Positions 10,477-23,835 of a stretch of 64,000 bases of DNA are shown here, in pieces. The DNA is from Tetrapyrgos nigripes (taxonomy: Eukaryota; Basidiomycota; Agaricomycetes; Agaricales; Campanellaceae). Where the stretch lies: assembly GCA_013368315.1 (NCBI GenBank), contig JAACJM010000089.1, forward strand, positions 62,001-126,000, in the 5' to 3' direction. Position 1 is the first letter of the stretch; every line of letters starts with the position of its first letter. The notes beneath the pieces are model-generated. The model made no database searches. It was not told the DNA's origin and saw nothing but the letters and a program-made list of their open reading frames with translations. The position numbers were made by a program, and so were the translations under genes.

Positions 10477-10906
10477 GTGGTTGGTTAGAGGCATTCAACG
10501 CCGCATGCAAATGCGGTTTTCCGTTTGCGGAGCCGCTAAGTACTCACTATGCAGGCTATAATATACTCACTTGAACTTGTTTTCAACTGATTCATTAGTC
10601 TCCAGGCTTGCTGCTGGAAACCTGGAATAGATTTCGTTCTTCAAGAATGCAATTGGCAGAAGCGATCAGTCTCCGAAGAAACGACTCCTCGTAATATCCT
10701 GACAATCAAGCATACGCCTTGTCAAAAGTCCGACTCTATATTATTTTGAATACTGCATCTTGATCTGGGGAAGCAGCACACCCATTAGTTTCGCTCGATT
10801 TCAACCTATAAAATCTCCTCCTAGACTTCCCAAACCCTCAGAGTTATCCACTCGTGTCCACTCAGAGTCTCATCCTATTCCCCGAGTATTACCAAGCTAG
10901 TTCATC

Positions 10907-11668
10907 ATGATGATCTTCTCCAAAGCCATCTGTCTTCTCTCCATCTTCTCCATCGCCGCCTCCAAACCAATTTCCACCTCTCAGGCTCGTTCCAACGATG
11001 TGGCTCTCGTCGAGAATCGTCGGGCTGAGCTAAACATCACTGTCGGAAGTGTCCTGAATACTCTCCAGGATCAGGTCAATACGATCCTACCGCAGATTCG
11101 TGAGTATAACTCTGCGTTGCCCATCCGGCTTATACTGAAGCAGTACGCGACCTTCCAGAGAACCTCGACAACGCAAACGCGAAGACTCTGTCTCCTCTCA
11201 TTGGCGATTTGACTGAAGCTCTCGACAACGCCGCCGACGATCTGTCCAGGATCCATGCATCGGGTAAGGTGGATGACAAGGCCAAAAGACAGTCCAACGA
11301 CAACACTGCCAACCTCATTGCCACGATCGTTAGAGTAAGCATCTCGAGTCTAAACCGTGTACCTGAATTTTTACCATCGATGCCTCAATACTAGGATATC
11401 ACTTTCACCTTGGACAGCGTTGTCGTCACGGCCAATCAGCTTCCAGTTGTTGGACCTCTTTTTAACAGAGTTGATAAATCCTTGAACAGGGTACTCTTTG
11501 GAGTCGGATCGCTTGTTCAGGGTGTCCTTAAACTCGTGGCTAACTTGTAAGTTGACGATTCGTCATCCCAGATCCCGTAGAATTGACTTGTATCGCAGGC
11601 TTTTCAATGTTACTGGTATCCTCGGGTCTCTTGGTTTGGGACTTACGCTTGGAGCTCTTGGTCTTTAG
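10907..11668 (+). CDS. small secreted protein, paralogue of 54969-56257
   Basis: Four exons (10907-11099, 11144-11334, 11395-11546, 11599-11668) join in frame to give 201 residues. The N-terminus is a clear signal peptide (MMIFSKAICLLSIFSIAAS). The middle is hydrophilic with repeated Asp/Asn/Leu-rich helices. The C-terminus (LVQGVLKLVANLLF..., then Gly/Leu repeats) is hydrophobic and could insert in a membrane or self-assemble. Intron positions and phases match the paralogue, including the first intron after LPQI and the third inside the hydrophobic tail. The two genes therefore share one origin. I do not recognise a named family, and the function is unknown. Confidence 0.85.
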
Positions 11669-14600
11669 ACTGTGACAAACTACAGTATACCTAGGCCTTT
11701 TGGTCGGACATTATTGTGTTCATACACGGACTATGCACATATTATTTACCCAGGAATATATATCTATCCCGGTGCCAGCCGGAGCGGTGCTAGAAATTTT
11801 GTCTCATGAACAGCGCACGGTATAGAGTATTGTGAGCCTCAGAAAATGAACAGGATAGAAGTTTCAAGCCATATATCCCAACACTAGTAACCCCAGACCC
11901 TCGCAATTGTCTTAATTGTGTTCCTCGTCAACTCTTTGGCTCACTCGATCAGTTGGAGAACAGCGTGTAGCATCCTCCAGCCGTCTTCCTCGATGATACT
12001 CGGTAACCCCTTCATGGGCAACACTGACACTGCAGCACCAGCAATCCCTGTCCCTGTCCCTGTCGGCGCCGCTGTCTGGACTCCTATATTGGATTCTTCA
12101 GGTATAAGTCGGGTACAGATTTGGATGAACAGACAATTTGTACTTAGAGACGGATATAAATATGGAGTTGAGCATAGGAGGAGTTTACTACGCGGGCTAG
12201 GACCACGTCGGGGGTCCAGGAGGCATCCCAATGTACGTAGTAAGGTAATAGTACATAGTTTTGCTGAGATCGACCACTTCAAGGAAGGACGAGCTCGCAG
12301 TGCATTTAAACTGCTGTAGATCCCTCTGGTCATGATGGCCGTCAAGAATTACAAGTGATAACTACTACTACGCTATGCTCATCTATGTCGATATTCTCGT
12401 GGTACGAATAGAAGATGTTACATGTTGACTACGTTGAAAATACGTGTCGTAGTGCACATTTGTAGAAGGAAGGGTCATAGAAGGGGGACTGAGCAGCGGT
12501 AGGTACTAGCGACGTGGACGAATGTTGTATGTAGTTGCAACTTAGACAACGCTGTAGATGTAGAAGGGATGAGAGGAGACATAGGACCAGGGACTGAGGT
12601 GACTGAGGTAGCAGGAGTGCCAGGAGCCTAAACGGCAGTAGCAAGCTCAGGACGTGGAGGGAGAGGGCCAGTGGTGGTGCTAGAGGGCAAAGGTGTAGTC
12701 GACGACATACCGTAGCCGACACGTTGCCTCTTCCCAACCTCTTCCTACCCGTACCCTCACCGTCATCATCTGTGCTATCCTCAGCACCCAGCCTCCTGTT
12801 ACTGCGCCGTATTGATTCCAGGCGAGCCCCGATGGCTGAGAAGTCGACCGCGGAAGAGTGCGCCATGTACAGATGGACAACGTCTGGAACGGGAAGATTT
12901 GGTAGTGGAAAGAGAGCGTATTTACCGGTACGCGACTGCGTGTATGAAGAAAAAGATAGCCTGTAGGCTAAAACGCGAAAGCGTGTGTGGAAATGAGGAT
13001 AATGATAGCACAGCGAAGGGCACGCTATTTGCCAACTGCTCAGTATGCGTGCGCTGTATTAACCTTTGACTGTAGGCGAGTGACCTCTGACGGGTATGGC
13101 CTAGCAGATCTGGCTACGCTGAACTGCGTCGGGTTTTTTTGCCTGGCCAATGAAATTTTGTGGGAAGGTGTGACTGTCACAGTGACACAGTAACACACGG
13201 AAAAGAAGAGAAAAGGTCGAGCTCGTCGTCGAGGGCGACGTATACAAGCAAGCGACGAAGTTGGGGCTCCAAGACTTGACAGAGAGCCAGTACGGAAGTT
13301 CCAGAGGTGATATACCAAGTTTTGAGGTGAAGCGAGGAGTGGAGGTGGGTGGATTGCAATTTTCATAGTAGATGATGATAGAACTGAAGCTGAGATTGAG
13401 GCTGAATGCTGAGTGAATGATGCTGGCAGCGGCGGCAGCGACAACGACAGAGTGTAGGATGAGAGTGAACCGAGAGCAAGAGATATGGCCTGTGATAGCA
13501 CTGATGATTGATAGCATACAGTCAGGAAAAGGATGATTAGCGTGCATGTACCATGTAAAGGTAGAAAGGTAGAGGAACGCAAACGAACAGAGAAGACTCA
13601 GGGCCAGCAGAGAAAGAAAGCAAGCGGAAAAAAAAAGCGAAAATTTTTCGGAAACACCCACCTTCTCGCTCTCTGATTACCACTCCCTCTCTCCAGACCT
13701 GTATCGCGATCCACATCCCGAAAAATCCAACTGTAAACCTCAAACGATGCTCCAGACTCCACTCCCAACGTCGTCTGTCTCGGACTCAGCTCTCATGCTG
13801 ACCCAAATCCATGAAAAGACCATCCTATGCATGGCTGACGGTATCGGAGGGGGAGGACAGTCTTGCACCACCTGGACGCGCTGTGCTTGCGACTCCGAGA
13901 TTCTAGAACCAAGGCTGGAAACACAGAGGAGCTAGTCAGCGAGCGTCCCGAAGAAAGGATATGGAGTATAGAGAAGGTTAAAAAAAGAGTGAACGACATA
14001 GACGAAATGTAGAGGAAACGTTAAAGAAACGGTGCCAACGAAAACGAACCTTCCTGAGTCAATAAAAAAATCGGCTTCAAACAACCCTATCCTTCTGCGA
14101 GGTAAAACGACAGACGTGAGGACGGGCAGGACATGTACATGTTGACCAGTTAACCGGACCAACTGAGGTGGTATCTGCCCTCGTTACACGTATCTAGAAA
14201 CCAAATTGGTCAGTCTCAGCTAGCCAACACGACGAAAGAACGAAAAGATGAAGGAATAAAAAAAAAAGAAAACCCACCCCACCACCCGCATCCATCACAC
14301 CAGCCGACCAATTCCCAGTTGTGGCGGAATGCCTACGGCGATATAGAACCAAGCCCGCCAAAAATAGCGACGAGACGACTATAGGAGATGAGGGTTGACG
14401 AGGCAAGGTGTCCATTCCACCTCAAACTGATCGTTTTTCCAAGCCCTTCTATGTCGTCCTGGTTTCTAATGCATTACACCATCTGCTTCCTGACAAATAT
14501 CCATGTCGTATCCCAACTCTGTCACTCTATCACTCAGAAGCCGCGCGAACCCTACAACACCCGACCCGGAAGCTGGAGCTCTTTGGGCGTAATAAGATGG

Positions 14601-15867
14601 GGGGGTAGATTGGATATGGTGGTTCGACCCAAAATGACCATCAGTCATGAATTGAGGGGGAAGATGTAAGAGCTCATTTGACGGTCCCGAAGCGAAGAGG
14701 AGAAGCGAGGAGGAAATGTGTGAGCTTGATGCGACTGGTCAAGACCTATGAACAGACACATGTTAAATGACGAAAAAGTGAGTGAGTCGTTGAACAAGGT
14801 GTACCTATGCTAGGTAGAAGCGCTTGCACGGAGTATGAGGTGAATAGGAAGAGTGAGTCGGGAAAGGAAGCCTGGTGTATGGGAGATATTGAGTCCATGT
14901 TGACCAAGTATGAAGCGACGATGACTCACCAGCTTGGATCACATTTGAGACGATAGACGACCACCGCGGGTGGTCAATATTGACCAGGAATAACTGAGTG
15001 GAAGATACGCTGATATGAGGGCCGAGTAGAAAGAATGCTATGTAGAAAACATACGTTGACGTGGTTGGGATTCAGGAAGCTTCGTGACCCTTTGGTATCC
15101 GCGGCTGTATAATTCCCTCTGAAGTCCCCTTAATTCATCCCAGTCTTCCAGCATTATCGGTATATGATATCCCACTACACCTGCCCCGAATCCTGAAAGA
15201 AAAAAAGAAATGTAACCGTCTTTCCGTTCCATGACGAAAATTAGAATGCGGCTAACGGTGGCACTGGCGAGTCTGGTGACGAGGATGCGGACGAGAAAAT
15301 CCCGAATCGTGGAGAACCTGGTTTCCCATTCTGAATCGTCAGGTACTGACTGACAGTTGAAGAGTCTTCGACGAGCTGGTGCATGGTAAAGCGGATGTAT
15401 TTGAGGCTGTGCAATGCCCTCGGCAACATCCGAGTGGACGAATTGAGGATGACACTCGTGCTACGGTCGGAAGGATTCTGATATACGCACTACGATCCTG
15501 TGTAAAATCCTCCTCCTGTCGACGTTGGTCTTAAGATACTTGACCATCATCGTGACCTGCCGTCATCCATAACTCCTCGTAATGACGTTGAACTTGACTC
15601 AATAAAATTTAGAAGTATACGTTGATTATACGAGATTGAAATGATAAATCATAATCGCCAGGGCTGGGATGGGAACAAGGAACACTAGACGTCCACTAGA
15701 CATTTTATTGGTATCTGGCGCTGGGTTATGGCTTGCAGTGCCTTTACCGTCACGACAGTCCAAATTCTTGATATTAATCTGAGATCTCCTGCAGTTGACG
15801 GAAACACCAGGAAGGATTCTACAGATGCAGATGAGGCGTCTTCGGCTACTCTAAACAAATCGTCCCA
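11669..15867. other. 4.2-kb stretch without a confident gene
   Basis: Only short ORFs occur. Two minus-strand ORFs with real ATGs could be decayed exons: 12429-12866 (N-terminal Ser/Arg/Asp-rich) and 15241-15429 (a Leu/Ser-rich 62-residue piece). Neither shows a domain. Overlapping long ORFs at 13040-13661 look like composition effects. No RNA genes were seen. Confidence 0.4.
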
Positions 15868-15985
15868 ATAGAGTCTTTAAGCTGGGGGTTAGAAAAACTT
15901 TGAATAATCTTGGAATTACGTTAGAAGTTCAGTCGAAAGATTGTACAACAATAGTCAGCTCCAATATTTGACCGAGGAGCAACCG
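15868..15985 (+). repeat. left terminal inverted repeat of the Harbinger-like element
   Basis: This arm pairs with 19600-19718 in inverted orientation. The best-conserved parts are AATAGAGTCTTTAAGC and AGCTCCAATA. Confidence 0.65.
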
Positions 15986-16194
15986 AAAAGTTACCAAAAG
16001 CATGAGTGATCTGCCGTTGCCCTCCGTTGCCAGAGTTTGTTGACTCGAGTTGTTGAGCTGGCATCATTCCTTCTTTCAAGACGACCGCTACACAAAGCGG
16101 ACCACCAACTGGCCCCTCCCTGGTCTGTGCATGTCTTACTTCACTCTTCTTTTCCCCCTCTGAGACCTATCCCTTGCGACAACATCTGAATTGG

Positions 16195-16400
16195 TTCGTT
16201 GTTACTTGTGGAGACGCTCGCTTGTCTTCTGGATCTCTGACGCGCGTCAACTCTCCCTGCGATTTTCGAGACCTACTTGCCACTACATCCGAATTTGGTC
16301 TCCTGCCACGACATCCGAATTTGATTCGGTGTTACTTGTGGAGACGAGCTCGCTTGTCTTCTGGATCTCCGACGCGCGTCAACTCTCCCTGCGATTTTTG
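16195..16400. repeat. tandem duplication of about 127 bp
   Basis: The segment containing GTTACTTGTGGAGACG and GACGCGCGTCAACTCTCC occurs at about 16199-16266 and again at about 16329-16396. The copies are nearly identical. They lie in the presumed 5' region of the companion gene. Confidence 0.75.
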
Positions 16401-16767
16401 GTACACAGCCTCACAGGTTTACACGTCAAACAAACTCGTCGTTTGTCCCGCCTCCTCTCCCTCCTCTCCCTCTGCTCCCTCTGCATTTTCCTACTCTCTG
16501 CACAGTGCAGATACTGGCTCTCATGTGAAGAAGACTGCTATAGTCGAGGTATGTCTTTTTACATCCTTTCCCGCATCTGTCCTGACTAAAAGCACCGACA
16601 GGGTAGCCCTGCCCCATCGCCTAGACCGTCCGTAGGGTCATCCAAATCGTCATCCTGACGTCTTCTTGGGGACGCGGTCAGCAACTATGCACACTGTGAA
16701 ACTAGGGACGCGTAGCTGGAAGAGGTTTAAAAGGGGGGAACAGGTGAGTTGACAGTCGTCACTCAAT

Positions 16768-18259
16768 ATGTATTCTGATGACTTCCCTCGTCCTGATACT
16801 GTTCCAGCGTCCTTCTGGAATGAACACCTCTCAAACGTACTACAGCCACCTGGCATGGATTCGGACGAACTCTCCCGTTGGGGTATCGACGAAGCATTTG
16901 GCGAGCCTTTGACCGACTTGCCTTATGCTTTCCCTGATATTCCTAGTCCAGCCACTACGATGCGTTCCTTCGAAGACGATATCCAGTTCAGTGACATATC
17001 TTACCCGCTGGACAATCCAACATCCTATAAGCCGCCACCTTTGGTTCCCCTGTTGTCGGACAGCCCAGATTTCCCTTCTCCCACTGCTGCGGGTATCTTG
17101 TCCTCCCACAAGGGTGACAAGGCGGACACTTTCACCGACGTCTCCAATACTCCTAGCAAGTGCCGTGCAGGTCGTAGAAGCCAAGTAACTGCTCCTGTCC
17201 TTCTGCAGATTGCGAAGATGATTCAGCTGCAGCCGCCGTTCTATGCTACTTATGGACATACCGACGAGGCTTGGGCTCGCTGTTACGACTGCTTCACCAG
17301 TAGTCCAGGCTTCGGTAACACTCAAATTTCTCCTGGGCTCTTTCGTTCTAAGGCTGAGGCCTTGCTTGCATATCATCGGGTATGTTGTTATCTGCTGGTC
17401 AATAAGCTAAACTAAATATTTCCACACAGAACCGAACCAGTACTAGGGCCAACATCAGAGCCATCTACAACACTCTCAACGGTACCAAGGAGGGTGTTCA
17501 AATCGCTGCAATTCTCGAAAACATAGACAACACCCGTAAGGAGGCTGAAGCATTGAGTGATAAGGCCAAGGATGAGCTCCGCCGGGTATGTGACCATTGA
17601 TTTCCTTCTCACCGCCAAACTTATACCACTCTGCAGCGCAACCAGGAAAACGACCGTGGAGGTCGAACGATCAGAGAGCAATCCATGCGAACCATGCGTG
17701 GTAATGTTGCCACCAAGCGCAAGCGTACGAGCACAGGATCCGAGCAAGACCCCTCCTCAGCCTCCTCAGCCACGAATGCATCTACAGATGCTTCTGAAGC
17801 TCCTTTGATAACCACGTCGTCTGAGAAACCACCCATACCTGCAGTCGCCTCTGTAGTAAGTGTTCATCCAATCTGTTATGTTGTCTATGCTGAAATGCTG
17901 GCTTACAGATTGCTGAGGGACCCAGTCATGGCACAGGCTATGTCTTCACTGGCACTGGTGAATTGGACAGCACCATCGAGAAGAGTACCAATTCCAGTAA
18001 TGCTGACAATGCCAAGACCGATGAGGAGTCTGATGAAGAACAGCCTCCAACCAAGCGTCGTCGTCATTGTGCGGCTCCTCGTCATAACAACACAAAACAG
18101 ATTCTCGACACCATGGCTCAGGATCGGGAGGACAGGAAAGAGCATCAGGAAGTAGTCGAGACTCACTTGCGAAAAGCTGATGAACGTGGGGAACGTATTG
18201 CTGCAGCGATTGAGGGTATGCATGATCTTGACTGTGCCCGCTTCGAGCGTGGTCAGTAA
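16768..18259 (+). CDS. Harbinger companion protein (candidate Myb/SANT-like)
   Basis: Four exons (16768-17379, 17430-17585, 17637-17855, 17909-18259) join in frame to 445 residues. The N-terminal 150 residues are acidic and Pro/Ser-rich. Residues about 155-205 contain spaced aromatic residues in a helix-rich segment that could be a divergent Myb/SANT or trihelix fold, but this is not certain. Further on are a basic segment (KRKRTSTG), a KRRRH nuclear signal and a charged C-terminal coiled region. PIF/Harbinger transposons usually carry such a companion that brings the transposase to DNA. The position inside the inverted repeats, converging with the transposase, supports that role. Confidence 0.75.
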
Positions 18260-18365
18260 TGTGCTGTACTTACATACAAGTAGTATATGCCATATGTAAC
18301 ATGTTCAACTGTCAATACTCTATGCCATGCAGCCAACTAGTTAATTATTTGCTACTTCGGTGACC

Positions 18366-19556
18366 CTATACAAAGTACTCCTCTAGGGTAGGAGGCATAC
18401 ACTGGAAATACTGCGCAGTCTGATTAGGTCGTAGGCAATTGAGCGCATTTGTCAGAAGGACAGCGACACGATAATATCGTCCTACAGGAGACTGAAACAC
18501 CCTATGCCTCCACCAGACGTTTAAGAACTGCCAACTCCGAATGATATCCCCAAACCCATGCTCTACTGACATCCGCACGCTTGACATTGCCTCATTCCAC
18601 TCCTTTTCTGCCTGTGTCCGCTCCCCAGCACCAGAAAAAGGGCTGATTAAGACCGGACTCAACCCATAAGCCGGATCACCGAACAACTGGAAGTATCTCT
18701 GCTCAATGGGTGTACCAGCGTCTGCTCCAGGACGGTACGCATGTTCTCGGCACCATTCTAAAACATGAGATTCTGCGAGAAGGTGGTTGTCATTTCTTCG
18801 CCCTTCGAATGGTCCATGAAAGAAACCGGTGAGTCCATTGGGGAGTTTGACGGCCTGATACTTGAGAGCATGGTGGCCCTTGTAGCCATTGTAGGCTTGT
18901 CGCTGATACCAGGTAGGACGAGTTATAAAGCGAATTGTGCAATCCAAAAAGCCCCAAACCGTTGAGAGAGGTGCGCCGGCATCATGAATCGCAGCAGCGT
19001 ATTCGGTCAGACGTTCCTGAGAGACCAAAATGTTCCTCTCCCCTGGTTCCAGCAGGTGGCTCCACTGCTCGTCAAAAAAATGCACAAGCTCGTTGACCAC
19101 CTCCGAAATAGCACAAATAGACCGGTCATATTTGGCGACTAGGTCGTATAAGTCTCCTGCAGTGCAGAACCGGGCAAGAAGAAGACAAAGGGCCTCCACT
19201 GCTGAGAATCTACTGCGGCCGCATGTTACGAAGGGATCGGGGATTTGAAGGACACTGGCAAGGTCAACAATCTCGGGGGCGAGAAATCTAGACATGAATT
19301 AGAACAGCCAAATCTGAAGGGACACTGTGACGCACCGGAACTGATAAAGACAGTCTGCATCATCAAGGTCCAACAACCACTCTTCTGTAATTCGTTCTCC
19401 TCCTTGCTTCGGTTTGGGTATCAGCATAGCCTCGAGAGTTGTGATGGCGAGGTCTCCAAAGACGGCCAGAGAGGATGGAGATCCAGTCAATGTATGAAGA
19501 TCATGACCTTCAGAGAGAGAGAGAAGAGACACCAGGGAGTGTAGTATTCGTGTCAT
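18366..19556 (-). CDS. PIF/Harbinger transposase (DDE superfamily, HARBI1-like)
   Basis: Two exons (19556-19336 and 19287-18366) give 380 residues. The intron begins GTGCGT and ends CTAG, and splicing joins the frame as LYQFR-FLAPEIV. The catalytic core is visible: the first Asp in GFLDCTIRFI, the second in GDPAYGLSP, and the Glu in SVEHGFGDI. These match the DDE_Tnp_4 layout of HARBI1-like nucleases, and the N-terminal helix-turn-helix-like region (RSICAISEVVNELV) is present. No stop or frame break was found, so the protein may be functional. It acts in the nucleus to cut the element ends. Confidence 0.92.
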
Positions 19557-19599
19557 GGTATAGATACGTATACATGTGTAGAGTCTACAGTACCGAATA

Positions 19600-19718
19600 G
19601 CTCGCCGTTAGCCGACGGAGGTATTGGAGCTCGAAATCTCTTTCAACTTTCTTGGATTTCGTAATTAAACTCAGGTGAAACAATGTCGAAAAACCCCGCT
19701 GCTTAAAGACTCTATTAA
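19600..19718 (-). repeat. right terminal inverted repeat of the Harbinger-like element
   Basis: This is the inverted partner of 15868-15985, with small gaps between the arms. Confidence 0.65.
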
Positions 19719-19719
19719 A

Positions 19720-21416
19720 TGACGAGGAACTTTGGATCAAAATTGAATCAACCCCAGAATGATCGGTGGCAGTGGCATCGGGGGCACACATATTTCTGGG
19801 CTGGTATACTTCTATTCCTCGAAACGTCGAGAACCTCCGAAACAGTGCCCATCCTAACAATGCAGGAAAACGTCAGAAATCTTTGCATAGACTGGCGGTT
19901 GCGGATTATTAAATGGCACCTTATACGACTTGTTTTCTGATTCAAGGAATTATTCATATTTCCTAACCACGCCCTTGCGTTGTTCGTTTGTTAGTATGTG
20001 TAAAAGAGTAGTATCAGTGAAGAGATGTTGAAGAATCTTTGATCAAGCTGGACGTGATAAGGACGTGATAAGTACAAGGATCGTTGCCTTGCAGTTGCTG
20101 CGGGGATCCCGAATGTGGGGAACTTTTCTTCATTGTTAGTATGTATGATGTATGAATGAAATAATGTCATTGACTCGACGCTTGATTCTTGTTCAAATCT
20201 TCAAGACTCGAGACTAGATAAAAATCATGACGGAGGTCGGGACTGAAAACTTGAATAAATGATGTGAGGATCATGATGGTGATCTGGAAATTGACCCTTG
20301 AAACTCCCTGGTTCTGACCTATTGAATATTGATAGTGGATTAAAAGAGAAAAGCGTTGTCCAAATCAGTATACTTACCAAGGAGGCTTAGAGTCTAGAGA
20401 AGACCTACACAACGATGATCATCATAATCATGATCATGATCATGGTTTCAAGAACGGAAGCTGTACGCAGCAGTACTTCATCACTAGCTAGCAGATGCTA
20501 GTGATGCACTCGTAGCAAGGATATATTCATTTTTCGAGTCGATCTGGACTTGATTATTAACAGAGGCTTCAGATCGGCACCAGTAATCGTCCGACGTCCA
20601 TTGGCCGGACACATGTTTTGGATACGGGTTAGAATCGACACTATTAGCAGTCCGGATAAACGGAAATACAGACACGAGGAGGAATGTTACCTGGGCTGGG
20701 ACCAGAGCCGAGAACTCGGAGTCGCGCAGTAAAGAGCCAGAGCTTCACGATTGGGATGAACCGGATCTACCTTCTCAGGATTTCAGAGCTCTTCTTCCCA
20801 GATCACTTCTCATGGCGAGCCTTGCATTTTTAGGCATGTACTTACTGAACTTGGTACGGGGATGATGCGGGTAACGGCGGGTCCATTTACCCGCATGACA
20901 ATTGGTTCAACTTATTTGGACCGGGTGCAGTACATAAAATAAGTATGTAAGTATCGACAATCCCAATACGAACCCAGACGAACCCCCGTTTACAGACACC
21001 GAAAGTAGATCTTTAGACATTGACGGGCCGCAGCCATAGAAATTCTATGATTTCCTATTTCAGGTTCAGGTATGATACGATCAGCGCTCAGCGCCCAAAT
21101 AATAGTCAAACTCCAGCTTCTGTGGGAAACTCTTTATTTTTATGTATACGGATTGCTACGGACTTCAAACCCACGTCATCCCCAGTCTCCAAAAGGAAAT
21201 AACGAAGATCTCGGGAAATGCATCCAATTCAATCCGTTGACTAGTACCTATATTGCCTTCCCGTGGAGTTCCCCATTTGACATCCCATGAAGGGAGTTTT
21301 TCCTTTGAAGCGTCATAGCGTTAACAGCAATACGTAAATTTACATGTACTCTACTTGTATTTGGATTAGATCGCCGTATACAGACATTGAGTATAGATAA
21401 AGAGTATTATATATTA
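19720..21416. other. intergenic stretch
   Basis: No gene recognised. It holds a short simple repeat of ATCATG/GATCAT units (about 20415-20445) and a perfect 10-bp inverted repeat, ATGCGGGTAA, at 20865-20874 and 20887-20896. Confidence 0.4.
20865..20896. repeat. perfect 10-bp inverted repeat
   Basis: ATGCGGGTAA and its reverse complement are separated by 12 bp. It could be a protein-binding site or the core of a decayed element. Confidence 0.55.
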
Positions 21417-22730
21417 CTATCGAATGAGTCTTGCGATGTGAACCAGGGAAGAACGAGGAGACCTAGACGGAGAATGACGCCGCTCGTAACTAGGCCTGTC
21501 AGATTGCGACGAGAACATGTCTATTCCCGAGTTGCTGTTGGGCATGGAGGAGCGGCGGACTAATGAAGGAGAGGGTGTGGGATAGGCATAACTATGATTG
21601 GAATGGCGCCGCCGCGAAGTGTACACTGGGTAGTTAAATTCGGCGTGAGATTGAGATTGGGGAGACGAGACAACTCGAGTCTCAGTCATTTGCTGAACTG
21701 GTTGCTCGAAAGAGCTGGACTTTGCCATGACTTCACCCTCGTCGCTGTCAAAGGCATATGGATTTCGTGTGCCGCTGTCTGAATCACTATTGAAAGACCA
21801 CTGTGCCTTCTTCAACACCGGTACAGGCGTTGATCCTGATAATCCCCTTGAGCTCGGTAATGGCGTACTTTGCATCGGCTCCTCTGGTGCCACCACTGAT
21901 ACCTGTTTGCTATTTCGTCTTCCCCGCTGGCGAGGTATCATTGAATAATCGATAACCTCGGATCCTACAGGTATCGCCGGATTTGCAGTGATAACATGGT
22001 TCCGATAATGACGCCTCATATTGGAGTTTACATTGAAGAGTCGGCCACAGCCGGGATATGGGCAGCGGAAGGCTGACAAAAGCTGGTTTGTGAGTATCTC
22101 AATGATACCAGAAAGTAGTCATAGTGCAAGACTCACGAGTTTCCCCGGTGTGGACGTTGGTATGAATGCGGAGACTGCTCGGCCGATTGAAACGTTTTCC
22201 ACATTGTGCACACGTGTGCCTTCTACCTGGGTCGGTCATGAGGTCCTCGCCTTCATCCACTTCTCCGTCTACGTCCATTTGATCTTCGTCGGTCCAGGAA
22301 GGAGATGAAGTCGAAGGAGATGAAGAACGGGGACTGGTAGCATCATCGTATGCATCCCTGGAGGATGGCGCTGGAGTGCGACTGATGAAAGACTCCAGTT
22401 TGAAGCTGGAAGATGCATTGGATGGACGTTTCATCGGCCTTTTGGAATGACGGGAGAAGTCTCCAATGTCCGTCGTACGTATACCCAGAGGTGACGATGT
22501 TTTGATTGTTGTCTGGAGAGGAGTGATGCTGAGTGCCTGGGGGAGAGATAGGTACGTTTTCCACGCACCATGATTGACAAACGGACACTGGGTGGGAGTG
22601 ACAGGAGATGCTCTGTACGTCGATGAGCGTTGGAAGGGCCCGGGAGTCAGCAGAAAAAAAACTCACCTGGAAACATCTCCTGCAGAGAAGGAAGCGTAGT
22701 AATGGGCGAGGTACCCTCGGAAGTGTTCAT
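21417..22730 (-). CDS. C2H2 zinc-finger transcription factor
   Basis: Three exons (22730-22667, 22610-22137, 22072-21417) join in frame to 397 residues. Two adjacent C2H2 fingers lie near residues 160-215. The first begins HTCAQCGKRF, and the second (FRCPYPGCGRLF) follows the canonical TGE-x-PF linker, which is restored exactly by removing the second intron. An acidic stretch (DEDQMDVDGEVDEGED) precedes the fingers. A long Ser/Pro/Arg-rich tail follows them. The layout resembles fungal two-finger regulators, some of which act in fruiting-body development in mushrooms. That specific role is not shown here. Both introns are GT-AG, 56 and 64 bp. Confidence 0.88.
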
Positions 22731-23835
22731 GATGTGTCAATAAGGCGTGAAATTAGTGAGGGCGGGTTGATGGGTGTCCAAAACAACGAAAATCCTATCA
22801 AGCATATAAAGATGATGGGCGTCTCCCGGTAAGCATCATATAACCCGAATGATACAGTACAGGTCTTATTCGTTCTTGCTAGGCACTGTGACTAACCGGT
22901 TGTGTGACCCCGGGAGTATTGAATAAAAGTCTAGAACAGACTTACAGATCTTGTCAGATGAATTGAATGATATGATTAACATCTTGTTTCACACTGCGCC
23001 GCGTTTTGCCCATGGTGGCTCGGAGGATCTGCAGGAGACGACTGCTGACATCTGATTCTGTATCGGAAATTAAGTCAGGTAGCTATGTAAACGTGACATT
23101 TTCCACATATTCTCTTACTCTCAATTCTCAATTACTTACAGATTGTGAAAATAGTGCTGGCGACTCTTTCTTGTTTCACAAGATCTGGGTACACCGCAGC
23201 AGGACAGACGAGTTCCCATGAAGACGGCGCCTCCGAATATGTCGGCAGGTCTGAAGATTTTCCCCACTGACCCACCGCTGATCCAGGGACGTTGACGTAT
23301 GCCAAAGGTGGATGAATACATCTCAGAGTCAACTGACCCCTCCAAGCACCGGTGCAGGCACGGCCTGAGGACGCTGCCTGCTTTTTCAGGAAGCCCGGAG
23401 TCTCGTTTGAATACCGGTGAATACCCACTGCGAGGTTTACAAAGCAACATTCAAATGCGGCGCTGGCAAATCAGGCCGTCCAGAGTGGAATGAGCAAAAT
23501 CGAACGCCTGCGCTGGTCAACATCGACGGATGCTTGCATCTCAGCTCGTAGAAATGAGGCCATACGTGAAAATAATAGCCCTTCGTTTCGATTTAAATTT
23601 GTAACGGTCAGATCATCGCAAAAATCATAAGCGTTCGTACGTATTAGTGAGTGACTTTGGACTTCTCTAATTGTCAGCAAATTTCCAAGTATGACAGCTA
23701 CCGGAGAATGCTCACGCGTGTAAGCTCGGATTGCCGACTCCTAATCATATATCATTGTTCCCTAAAGTTCTATGTGGTCTTCGCCAAGTATACGACTTGT
23801 CTGGGAAAACGTACTTTGTTTTGCACCCGAGTGCT
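22731..23835. other. intergenic stretch with a possible gene remnant
   Basis: A minus-strand open stretch at 23132-23450 keeps two overlapping frames of about 100 codons but has no recognisable motif or signal. It may be a decayed exon. Confidence 0.3.

Larger units (their letters stand above)
15868..19718. mobile_element. PIF/Harbinger-like DNA transposon with two convergent genes
   Basis: A two-gene unit comprises a candidate companion DNA-binding gene (plus strand) and a DDE transposase (minus strand), whose stop codons lie 107 bp apart. Inverted terminal repeats flank it. AATAGAGTCTTTAAGC near 15868 recurs inverted near 19717, and further matches (AATTACG, GAAAG, AGCTCCAATA) follow in the same order over about 115 bp. 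The arms are degenerate, and weak similarity may extend to about 15650 and 19900, so exact ends and the expected 3-bp target duplication are not resolved. Confidence 0.75.

Noticed and set aside
13040..13661. Two overlapping 180-codon minus-strand ORFs
   Set aside because: Both phases are open because of Ser/Leu-rich composition. There is no conserved motif, and GT-AG structure does not favour either.
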